NCBI GenBank assembly: GCA_905479855.1 | Contig: CAJQOF010000114.1 | Span: 1-6,553, forward strand | Length of the DNA: 6,553 nt | Source of the DNA: an uncultured Cytophagales bacterium | GTDB lineage: Bacteria; Bacteroidota; Bacteroidia; Cytophagales; Amoebophilaceae | Direction: 5' to 3' | Shown: piece by piece, positions 1 to 5,662 of the stretch | Layout of the letters: each line of letters opens with the position of its first letter | Numbering within the stretch: the first letter of the stretch is position 1 | Position numbers and translations under genes: made by a program | The notes under the pieces: model-generated | The model's input: the letters and a program-made list of their open reading frames with translations, nothing else | Databases searched by the model: none | Told to the model about the DNA's origin: nothing

Positions 1-1
1 C

Positions 2-604
2 AATCTCCCACATGCTGAAAGAGATGCTCGTGTAGTGGAGGAGCTCAGGTTGGAGCGTCTTGCTGTGCATATCCAATCTGTGATTACCCATCTTCTTTTG
101 ATACCTGCGCAAAGTAGGAATTCTATTCTTTTCTGCATGGACGAGGAGATAAGGAATATTTTCTTCCAAAATATGGAACCGGAAGATATGGATACTGTGC
201 TAGGGGATATGACCCGAGAGGAGGGGGATGCGATGCTGTGGAGTATGGTCCTTGGGGCGGATAGGCGGCGGGTTGCATTGCAAAACAGGGAGAGAGAGGT
301 CCTGGACAATCAAATCAATCGGCAGCCACCGCAGGTTGCAGTGCTCATTCCCGGAGACTGGGTATGTCATGATACCCCAGAGGCGAATAGTAGCTTGAAA
401 GATGGATGTACTATCTGTAGTGATGAGGATGCCTTTAAAGACCATGGTGCCTGTAAATGCCCGAATTGCAGTAATAGCTTTTGTCAGGAATGTTACAAAA
501 ATATTGTGCAGAACTCACACGTGCTTGAATACTACGGTCGTAACCTTCCCCTATGTCCCTTTTGCCGGACCTCTTTCCCGATGCCAGCGGCTGCTAATAA
601 GTGA
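2..604 (+). CDS. RING-finger-like protein, 5' end beyond the window
   Basis: The reading frame is open from the first complete codon (position 2) to a TGA stop at 602-604, so the start is probably upstream of the window. A GTG at 35 is the only in-window start near the beginning. It overlaps the TAG of another frame ending at 35, so initiation there cannot be excluded. Counting from that GTG, the first ~100 residues are charged and helix-rich with no domain I recognise. Residues 125-177 form a RING-like cysteine array: C125-x2-C128, then C140, C142 and C145, then C-S-N-S-F-C (145-150), C153, and C174-P-F-C177. The C-S-N-S-F-C-x2-C block aligns with the C-x-H-x-F-C-x2-C core of RING-HC fingers, with Asn147 where the zinc-binding His usually sits. 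RING domains generally recruit ubiquitin-conjugating enzymes, so a host-directed E3-like effector is an inference; a zinc finger of another role is possible. No signal peptide can be judged. Confidence 0.75.
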   Translation, partial: NLPHAERDARVVEELRLERLAVHIQSVITHLLLIPAQSRNSILFCMDEEIRNIFFQNMEPEDMDTVLGDMTREEGDAMLWSMVLGADRRRVALQNREREVLDNQINRQPPQVAVLIPGDWVCHDTPEANSSLKDGCTICSDEDAFKDHGACKCPNCSNSFCQECYKNIVQNSHVLEYYGRNLPLCPFCRTSFPMPAAANK

Positions 605-650
605 TCAGTTTTTAGTGCCAATCCTATCCTTGCTTTTTACTAAAATTATG

Positions 651-837
651 GTAACTACTCAGATACCAGAAGATAGCTATATGGCCTGTAGAGAGGGGGG
701 GGGCGCAAGCAGTTGAGTCAAGTTTAGGCCAACTTCAACCGAATAAACCGCTAGTTCCCGTCATCAATCCTCAAACACTAGCCTAAAGCCTGCGTTTAAA
801 GCAGAGAAATAGGGTTAGGGGGTAGCTGAATAATTGC
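651..837 (-). mobile_element. MITE-like element, copy A (187 bp, no ORF)
   Basis: This element fills most of the gap between the convergent RING-like gene and ftsZ. It starts with GTAACTACTCAGATACCA (651-668). Its other end, read on the minus strand from 837, is GCAATTATTCAGCTACCC. These are imperfect 18-bp terminal inverted repeats (13 of 18 matching). The whole element aligns in inverse orientation with copy B at 4913-5087, including a perfect 13-bp block (789-801 against 4949-4961) and a shared tagagagggg block. Copy A is 12 bp longer: 2 bp lie in a G9 tract (695-703) and about 10 bp in an internal indel. No convincing coding frame is present. The flanking 8-mers (aaattatg and tggcgttg) do not match, so no target duplication is visible. 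The outer end is 13 bp from the ftsZ stop, so it might affect 3' ends of both convergent transcripts; that is inference. Confidence 0.7.
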
Positions 838-850
838 TGGCGTTGATAGG

Positions 851-2245
851 TTATTTCGCGTCTTGTTGCTCATCCTTCTCTTCGAGCGTATCCTCCAGCT
901 GGTAGCGCGTAATCTCTTGCCCAGGGAGGGGTTCCATCGGCTGTAGCTGAATGTCTTTTCTGAGGTAAGCCGGTACTTCTAGCCACTCTTTCATCTTTTC
1001 TTCGCTCAGGTTCGTTGCTTTACTCGCCCGCAAGTCATTTGTTTTCGGCTGCGTTTGAGAAGAAAAAGGTTGTTTCCCATACTTCAGCGGTGGCGCTCCC
1101 AGCGCCCCTCCCCTTTCTTCATTAACGCTGTAGGGCTCTTTTTCAGCGGCACGATAGACAGAGGAGAAATGGCTTGCAGGTTTTTTCTTGGGCCACTCAA
1201 AGAGCGCAGTTTGCTCTGTTGATGGCAGTGTGGTAGCGCCCCCTTTGGCACGCGATGCAGTTGGCTCAGTTTCTTCCTTAAAGCCTGTGGCAATCACCGT
1301 TACCCGCACGCTTTCTTCCAGCTGCGCGTCGGAGCCGTGGCCAAAGATCATCTCAGCATCCACCCCAATCTGGTCCTGTATGTAGTCCGTAATAGCAGTA
1401 AGCTCATCCATGCGCAGCTCCGCCTCCTGGCCGGAAACAATAGAAAGCAATATCTTTTTGGCGCCGTGTATATCCTTGTAGTCTAGCAATGGAGAAGCCA
1501 AGGCAGCCTCCGCAGCCTTTATCGCCCTCTCCTCCCCTGCTGCCTGGCCAGAGCCCATTACAGCAGCACCCGCATTTTGCATTACCGTCTTCACATCCTC
1601 AAAATCCACATTGACATAGCCCGGCACCGTAATAATTTCGGCGATGCTCTTGGCAGCGGTGGTTAGCACATTATCTGCTTGCGCAAAGGCATTGCCTACG
1701 GAGAGATTCCCCAAAACTTCTCGCAGCCTGTCATTGAGAATAACGAGCACGGTATCGCAATGCTGGCGCAGTTGCTTGATGCCTTCTTGGGCTTGCTGCA
1801 GCTTCTTTTTCCCCTCAAAGCCAAAAGGTTGGGTAACAATGCCTACGGTGAGAATACCTAGCTTCCTGGCAATGCCCGCTATTACAGGTGCTGCGCCTGT
1901 TCCCGTTCCGCCCCCCATCCCTGCCGTAACAAAGACCATCTTGGTCCCGTCACTCAACAGCTCCTTGATGTCATCTTTGCTCTCCAGGGCAGCATTCTTG
2001 CCTACCTCAGGGTTGGCCCCGGCGCCCAGCCCAGCGGTGAGGTGAATACCCAACTGCAACTTGCGTTGTATGGGGCTATTCTCCAGGGCCTGCGCATCCG
2101 TATTGCATACGACAAAAGAGACATCCTTAATGCCCCTATTGTACATGTTATTCACGGCATTGCTGCCCCCGCCGCCTATGCCTATTACCTTAATAATGGC
2201 GCGATGGTGTATGGGCAGGTCAAATCTATATGCATTCTTTTCCAT
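851..2245 (-). CDS. ftsZ: Cell division protein FtsZ
   Basis: FtsZ is the tubulin-like GTPase that polymerises into the cytokinetic ring under the membrane at midcell. The 464-residue product has all hallmarks: a nucleotide-binding loop G-I-G-G-G-G-S-N (22-29), N-T-D-A (48-51), the G-L-G-A-G-A-N-P segment (72-79), the tubulin signature G-G-G-T-G-T-G (111-117), and the T7 synergy loop N-V-D-F-E-D (212-217) with both catalytic aspartates (D214, D217). A C-terminal domain follows to about 320, then a low-complexity linker (~325-418), then the conserved tail peptide L-E-V-P-A-Y-L-R-K (422-430), the usual docking site for FtsA. It is longer than the ~383-residue E. coli protein because of the linker and a 34-residue acidic extension after the tail peptide. 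It starts at ATG 2245-2243, 48 bp after the ftsA stop, and is the last gene of the ftsQ-ftsA-ftsZ operon. No strong hairpin plus T-run terminator was found downstream. Confidence 0.98.
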   Translation of the reverse strand: MEKNAYRFDLPIHHRAIIKVIGIGGGGSNAVNNMYNRGIKDVSFVVCNTDAQALENSPIQRKLQLGIHLTAGLGAGANPEVGKNAALESKDDIKELLSDGTKMVFVTAGMGGGTGTGAAPVIAGIARKLGILTVGIVTQPFGFEGKKKLQQAQEGIKQLRQHCDTVLVILNDRLREVLGNLSVGNAFAQADNVLTTAAKSIAEIITVPGYVNVDFEDVKTVMQNAGAAVMGSGQAAGEERAIKAAEAALASPLLDYKDIHGAKKILLSIVSGQEAELRMDELTAITDYIQDQIGVDAEMIFGHGSDAQLEESVRVTVIATGFKEETEPTASRAKGGATTLPSTEQTALFEWPKKKPASHFSSVYRAAEKEPYSVNEERGGALGAPPLKYGKQPFSSQTQPKTNDLRASKATNLSEEKMKEWLEVPAYLRKDIQLQPMEPLPGQEITRYQLEDTLEEKDEQQDAK

Positions 2246-2293
2246 AGTGCAATGGTAAATAATAAGCGATAAACTAGCACTTATTGATGTTTC

Positions 2294-3610
2294 TTAATAT
2301 TCCTTGCTCCCATCATAATCATCCATCAAAAGGCCTTTGGTCTTATTGAGGATTCTTCGAAATAGATCTGGTGTCCGCTTCTCCCCCTGCTTATTGCCCT
2401 GCTTAGCGGTAGTATGGGCAGTGTTTTGGGAGGTTCTATAATATTCTTCCCGGTAGTCTAGCGCCTTGAACCCTACCAGCACCAAGCCTACCCCTGTGGC
2501 ATATGTGGGTCGTTGCACTTCGTCCTGCTTGTTAGGGTCTAAATGTTCGGTGGGGTAGCCTATTCTTGTGTCTAGCCCTGTAATGTCCTCAAATAACCGT
2601 GCAATGCCCTGCAACTGCGCGCCGCCACCGGTAACCACAATGCCGGCTGCCAGCTTATGCTTAAAACCCGAGGCGATGATCTCGACGTGGGCTAGCGCAA
2701 CAATTTCTTCCATCCTTGCCTCGATGATGCAGGCCAGGTTGCGTACTGATACTTCTTTGGCCGGTCGATTTCTAAGGCCTGGAATAGTAACGAGTTCATT
2801 GATCACGGTCTCTTCGGCAATGGCTTTTCCAAACTTAATCTTTAGCTGCTCTGCTTGGCTCTCCATTACCATACAGCCCTGTTTGATGTCTGCAGTAATC
2901 ACATTCCCCCCAAAAGGAATCACGGCCGTATGGCGTATAATAGCATCGTGGAAGATCGCCATATCCATGGTGCCGCCCCCAATATCCACCACACAGACAC
3001 CCGCCTCCCTCTCCTCATCGCTCAGTACAGCGAGGCCAGAAGATAGTGGCTCCAGAATGAGCCTATCTACCTGCAGCCCCGCTCTCGTGATGCACTTATA
3101 GACATTGTTGATGGCACTGGTCTTGGCGGTGATAATGTGAAAGTCTGCTTCTAGCCTTACACCCGACATGCCCACAGGGTCTTTAATGCCCTCTTCGTAG
3201 TCCACAGTATAGTGCTGGGGCATAGCATGGATAATGGCGCTCCCCGGCGGGGTCACAATCCTATACATATCGTTCGTAAGCCTTGCCACATCTGCCACCG
3301 TAATTTCCTCGTCCACTGCTTCGCGCGTGATGCTACCGCGATGGAGGGTGCTCTTGATGTGGCGGCCTGCAATGCCCACGTTCACTACGTTGATATCAAT
3401 ATTGGAGGTATGCTCCGCTTGCTTAATGGCTTTTGTAATAGCCAGCACCGTCTTGTCAATATTGGTGATCATGCCGCGCACAACCCCCTCTGACGCAGCC
3501 ACCCCCATACCCAATACCTCGAACATGCCCTGCTCGTTGTTTCTCCCTACAAGGGCGCAAATTTTGGTAGTGCCAATGTCGAGGCCTACAATGATTTTAT
3601 CTTTTCCCAT
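2294..3610 (-). CDS. ftsA: Cell division protein FtsA
   Basis: FtsA is an actin-like ATPase that tethers FtsZ filaments to the inner membrane and recruits later divisome proteins. Counting from ATG 3610, the product has 438 residues: phosphate-1 motif V-G-L-D-I-G-T-T-K (8-16), the FtsA-specific 1C domain around 75-160, phosphate-2 motif D-I-G-G-G-T-M-D (209-216), and adenosine motif V-V-T-G-G-G-A-Q-L (325-333). After a polar linker comes an amphipathic helix (about 415-429, L-F-R-R-I-L-N-K-T-K-G-L-L), the expected membrane-targeting sequence. The frame also contains an upstream GTG at 3628 that would overlap the ftsQ stop by 8 bp. I chose ATG 3610 because M-G-K-D-K-I-I-V-G-L-D-I-G fits the usual short FtsA N-terminus, with a 10-bp gap after ftsQ. 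Both layouts imply co-transcription and translational coupling with ftsQ. Confidence 0.97.
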   Translation of the reverse strand: MGKDKIIVGLDIGTTKICALVGRNNEQGMFEVLGMGVAASEGVVRGMITNIDKTVLAITKAIKQAEHTSNIDINVVNVGIAGRHIKSTLHRGSITREAVDEEITVADVARLTNDMYRIVTPPGSAIIHAMPQHYTVDYEEGIKDPVGMSGVRLEADFHIITAKTSAINNVYKCITRAGLQVDRLILEPLSSGLAVLSDEEREAGVCVVDIGGGTMDMAIFHDAIIRHTAVIPFGGNVITADIKQGCMVMESQAEQLKIKFGKAIAEETVINELVTIPGLRNRPAKEVSVRNLACIIEARMEEIVALAHVEIIASGFKHKLAAGIVVTGGGAQLQGIARLFEDITGLDTRIGYPTEHLDPNKQDEVQRPTYATGVGLVLVGFKALDYREEYYRTSQNTAHTTAKQGNKQGEKRTPDLFRRILNKTKGLLMDDYDGSKEY

Positions 3611-3620
3611 ACGCTTTAAT

Positions 3621-4415
3621 TCATTCACAGACTATCTGGCGGTCAAATTCTAGATTGATCCGCTTGTAGGTGTTCCAACCCTTATAGGGAACTATCTTTT
3701 TGTAGAAGAGCATCAGTTTAGCAAACTTTACCTCTATCTCCTCGGGATAGCCAAATTCTACGCATTGCTTACTGATCTGTGTGTTCATCACAATCTTCCC
3801 CTTTTTATCAATGCGCATGTGCGCAATCTGGCCGCGCCAAAACGGATTACGATCGATGTAGTTCAATAAGGCCAATAATTCAGTGCCGTAGCCGTCCTCT
3901 TTTATATTCTGAGAAAAATTACGCACCGCTTCTTTCTCCACCAAAAGCACCCTTGCTGTGTACTGGCCTGAGAGCGGCAGTAGTCTGCCCTCTTCATCAA
4001 TGTATTGGCTTGGCTGATGTGGGTAAAGGATTCTGGCAATGGGTCTTCTGGGCAGCACATTGACCCTTAAGGTACCCCTCCAATTCTTATAAACAACGCC
4101 CGCGTGCACAAAGCTATCAGCGTTTATGGTATTTGCAATGCCGCGTGTCTTCACCGTTTGCAAAGAAGCACCGAGGATGGGCCCCTCGGCATGGGTAGTG
4201 AGTTGGTTGAGCAGATGCTGTTCTACAACAAACCGCTGCGCTGGGTCCCCGCCAATGGTAATGTGAATATACTGGCATGCTTTGCCTGCTTGTTTCTGCT
4301 CTGCAAAGACGATAGCGCCCACCAAGACCGCCCCGCTAAGGAGCAGTATCACACCCTTGGCAAATTGGCGGAGGGTGTGGAGGAGTGATTGGGTGAGTTC
4401 TTTGGCAGTGCGCAT
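3621..4415 (-). CDS. ftsQ: Cell division protein FtsQ/DivIB
   Basis: FtsQ is a bitopic membrane protein that links cytoplasmic and periplasmic parts of the divisome, classically through FtsB and FtsL. The product (264 residues from ATG 4415) has a short basic cytoplasmic N-terminus, one membrane span at about 22-38, a POTRA-like region (~48-120), and the typical FtsQ beta domain with G-T-L-R-V-N-V-L-P-R-R-P-I-A-R (114-128) followed by Q-Y-I-D-E-E-G-R-L-L-P-L-S (137-149) and A-R-V-L-L-V (154-159). It ends at 3621, 10 bp before ftsA. An alternative TTG start at 4436 is in frame, but it lies inside the candidate promoter -7 box (4434-4441), which argues for ATG 4415. In Bacteroidota ftsQ commonly follows murC; here upstream DNA is a truncated ankyrin gene, so the cluster has been separated from the rest of the division and cell-wall genes. 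Identification rests on these motifs, size and synteny. Confidence 0.93.
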   Translation of the reverse strand: MRTAKELTQSLLHTLRQFAKGVILLLSGAVLVGAIVFAEQKQAGKACQYIHITIGGDPAQRFVVEQHLLNQLTTHAEGPILGASLQTVKTRGIANTINADSFVHAGVVYKNWRGTLRVNVLPRRPIARILYPHQPSQYIDEEGRLLPLSGQYTARVLLVEKEAVRNFSQNIKEDGYGTELLALLNYIDRNPFWRGQIAHMRIDKKGKIVMNTQISKQCVEFGYPEEIEVKFAKLMLFYKKIVPYKGWNTYKRINLEFDRQIVCE

Positions 4416-4433
4416 GGACGTTGGGCTGTGCTG

Positions 4434-4441
4434 CAAATTTA
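4434..4441 (-). promoter_or_regulatory. Candidate Bacteroidota -7 box for the ftsQAZ operon
   Basis: The minus strand reads TAAATTTG here, an exact match to the Bacteroidota -7 consensus TAnnTTTG. It lies 18 bp before ATG 4415, which would give a very short 5' leader. A matching -33 TTG at about 20 bp upstream is not evident, so the site is only a candidate. It decides the ftsQ start, because the competing TTG codon is the last three bases of the box. Confidence 0.45.
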
Positions 4442-4587
4442 GGAGATATTGCTACAACGCACGACTTTTTTCTCAAGTCTGTCTGTGGGGCACCTGACGA
4501 TGAACTTGCTTGTGGGCTATTATCTGTGCAACGCACGTTAGCGGAATCGCCTGAAAACTATTGGCAGCGGGGCTTACTCTCGCATGA

Positions 4588-4612
4588 AATCTTCCTATTC
4601 AACAGGAAGATT
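4588..4612. terminator. Hairpin at the 3' end of the ankyrin remnant
   Basis: A perfect 9-bp inverted repeat (aatcttcct / aggaagatt, 4588-4596 and 4604-4612) encloses a 7-base loop. The TAG stop of the ankyrin remnant (4597-4595) spans the stem-loop junction. The T-tract that follows on either strand is weak (ttt on minus, ctcttttac on plus), so it may be a poor terminator or simply a stabilising hairpin. It lies upstream of ftsQ and could separate the two transcription units. Confidence 0.4.
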
Positions 4613-4912
4613 CTCTTTTACAAACTCCGCTATCTCTTTTCTCTCTTGAGAGCAGCGATACTCGATCAGTTGATCTGCCGCGTTTGCTGCCTCTTTTATC
4701 ACCTTGCTAAACTTCTCCTGGAGGAACACTCCTATCTCCTTTTTTCTCTCTGGAGAAGCTTCTTCGAATTCTTTGTTGAACACTTGGTTATGACGAAGGG
4801 CATAAATTACAGTCCACGTATGGGCAGTCGTTCTAAATACATCCAAAGGAAGGCCTCCGGAGTGCCAGTAACTATCACTACCTAGATCTGCTCCCTTGTC
4901 TATAAAGAGCTT
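4595..4912 (-). pseudogene. Ankyrin-repeat protein remnant, 5' truncated
   Basis: This frame encodes 105 residues ending in TAG at 4595 and has no credible start. The first residues are the end of an ankyrin repeat and the start of the next: K-L-F-I-D-K-G-A-D-L (1-10), then S-G-G-L-P-L-D-V-F (18-26), matching the family patterns (v)kLLi-x-kGAdv and dG-x-TPLdvA. The rest (about 40-105) is a charged helical tail, E-F-E-E-A-S-P-E-R-K-K-E onward, typical of a protein's C-terminus. The ankyrin-like codons begin exactly at 4912, the base next to the MITE-like element B; further upstream the frame reads through the element to a TGA at 4966-4964. A TTG at 4846 would give only 83 residues and is not convincing. 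The simplest reading is that most of an ankyrin gene was lost by insertion or deletion at this junction. Ankyrin proteins are abundant in Amoebophilus and Cardinium as suspected host-interaction factors. Whether the stub is still expressed is unknown. Confidence 0.65.
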
Positions 4913-5087
4913 GTAACTGTTCAGGTACCCAGTAACCTCATTTCTGACCTTTAAACGCAGGTTTCAGGTTGAAGTTTGGCGGATTATAACGGGAATTACC
5001 GGATTATGTTGGTGAAATAGCCCCTGACCATCTGCGTAGCCCCTCTCTAAACGATGTATAGGCAGTTTAGGGTACCTAAATAGTTAC
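4913..5087 (+). mobile_element. MITE-like element, copy B (175 bp)
   Basis: The ends are near-perfect 18-bp terminal inverted repeats: GTAACTGTTCAGGTACCC at 4913-4930 and, on the minus strand from 5087, GTAACTATTTAGGTACCC (16 of 18 identical). The interior is similar over its full length to copy A (651-837) in the opposite orientation. It is too short to encode a transposase and has no ORF of its own, as expected of a non-autonomous miniature element or an internally deleted insertion sequence. The 5'-GTAA ends resemble IS66-family termini, but no 8-bp target duplication is seen (aagagctt against gagtaggg), so family assignment is tentative. Its right end supplies the last 12-13 codons and stop of the membrane-protein gene, and its left end abuts the ankyrin remnant. 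Confidence 0.75.
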
Positions 5088-5484
5088 GAGTAGGGTTCCG
5101 TACCTTTTTGTGCGGAAAAAGGTGGGGGAAGAGGATAATGAAAAGTACAAGCAACAGGGGAAAACGAGGATAATGATATCCCTGAGCCAAAGCAAGGATA
5201 GCCCCCAGATATATAAGCAGAATCAGCAACGACGGTAAAGTCTTTCTTCCAAAGAGGTAGCGGCCCATGTCCTGCATTTTCTCATGATGCAACGGCCAAA
5301 GCAGCGCAAGAAAACAGCGCATACTCGCCACCCAAATCTCCGGCGTATACAAGCAGCGGAAGAAAAGGCCCCATAGGCCTTTCAATAGCCCTGTATTAGG
5401 TATAAAAAGTCCTTGCGTTGCCACAAGGATAAGTGCTACGAGATAGGTAGCAATGGTGAACGCGGCGAGTTGATTAGGTGGCAT
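5047..5484 (-). CDS. Small hydrophobic membrane protein of unknown function
   Basis: The 145-residue product starts at ATG 5484 and ends with TAG at 5047. It is strongly hydrophobic, with probable membrane spans at about 8-28, 84-101 and 108-123, and possibly a fourth, weaker one around 33-63 that contains several Trp and Leu residues. A basic loop with H-H-E-K, R-Y and G-R-K lies between about 66 and 81. I recognise no family. The last 12-13 residues (R-N-Y-L-G-T-L-N-C-L-Y-I-V) are read from the terminal inverted repeat and interior of MITE-like element B, so the original C-terminus appears to have been replaced and the gene may be shortened. It is divergent from the Rpn nuclease gene across a 178-bp gap. 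A weak minus-strand TACCTTTC (5568-5561) resembles the -7 box but lacks the final G and a -33 partner. Confidence 0.6.
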   Translation of the reverse strand: MPPNQLAAFTIATYLVALILVATQGLFIPNTGLLKGLWGLFFRCLYTPEIWVASMRCFLALLWPLHHEKMQDMGRYLFGRKTLPSLLILLIYLGAILALAQGYHYPRFPLLLVLFIILFPHLFPHKKVRNPTRNYLGTLNCLYIV

Positions 5485-5500
5485 GAAACTGCTCTCTTAC

Positions 5501-5528
5501 GAAATAAGGGAAGATGCCCCCCTATTTC
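5501..5528. repeat. Imperfect hairpin in the divergent intergenic region
   Basis: The segment gaaata-a-ggg pairs with ccc-tatttc (5501-5510 against 5520-5528), giving a 6-bp and a 3-bp stem separated by one bulged A, around a 9-base C-rich loop. It lies 16 bp upstream of the membrane-protein start, so on the minus strand it would fall in the 5' leader. It has no T-run and is unlikely to be a terminator. Function is unknown. Confidence 0.3.
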
Positions 5529-5596
5529 AATTGTCATATTGTGCACGGTTTGAAGGGCTCGAAAGGTAACAATAGTTGCTTTTTGTGAAAATATTG

Positions 5597-5628
5597 TTGA
5601 GCGTATACCTACATAGTTTGTACCTTTG
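5597..5628 (+). promoter_or_regulatory. Bacteroidota-type promoter for the Rpn nuclease gene
   Basis: TACCTTTG at 5621-5628 matches the Bacteroidota -7 consensus TAnnTTTG exactly, and a TTG at 5597-5599 sits 21 bp upstream as a -33 element. Transcription would start near 5633-5636, leaving about 30 bases before ATG 5663. No Shine-Dalgarno sequence is evident there, which is normal for this phylum. Confidence 0.65.
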
Positions 5629-5662
5629 CGGCCATCAATAATGTCCCAATATAACGCCCAAT

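Noticed and set aside
402..716. 104-codon plus-strand ORF overlapping the RING-like gene
   Set aside because: It is the +1-type shadow frame of the cysteine-rich region and runs into copy A; it has no independent support.
643..845. Target-site duplications flanking the element copies
   Set aside because: Flanking 8-mers of copy A (aaattatg, tggcgttg) and copy B (aagagctt, gagtaggg) do not match, so no duplication is claimed.
1644..2045. 133-codon plus-strand ORF antisense to ftsZ
   Set aside because: Antisense of the highly conserved FtsZ GTPase domain, with low-complexity Pro/Ser composition.
2568..3101. 177-codon plus-strand ORF antisense to ftsA
   Set aside because: Composition is that of an antisense shadow, and ftsA on the other strand is unambiguous.
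4421..4885. 154-codon plus-strand ORF across the ftsQ upstream region
   Set aside because: It overlaps the ankyrin remnant antisense, has no recognisable domain, and its residues follow from the opposite-strand ankyrin coding sequence.
5066..5080. TTTAGG-GTA-CCTAAA hairpin as a terminator of the membrane-protein gene
   Set aside because: It lies within the coding sequence and is explained by the palindromic AGGTACC core of the element's terminal repeat; no T-run follows.
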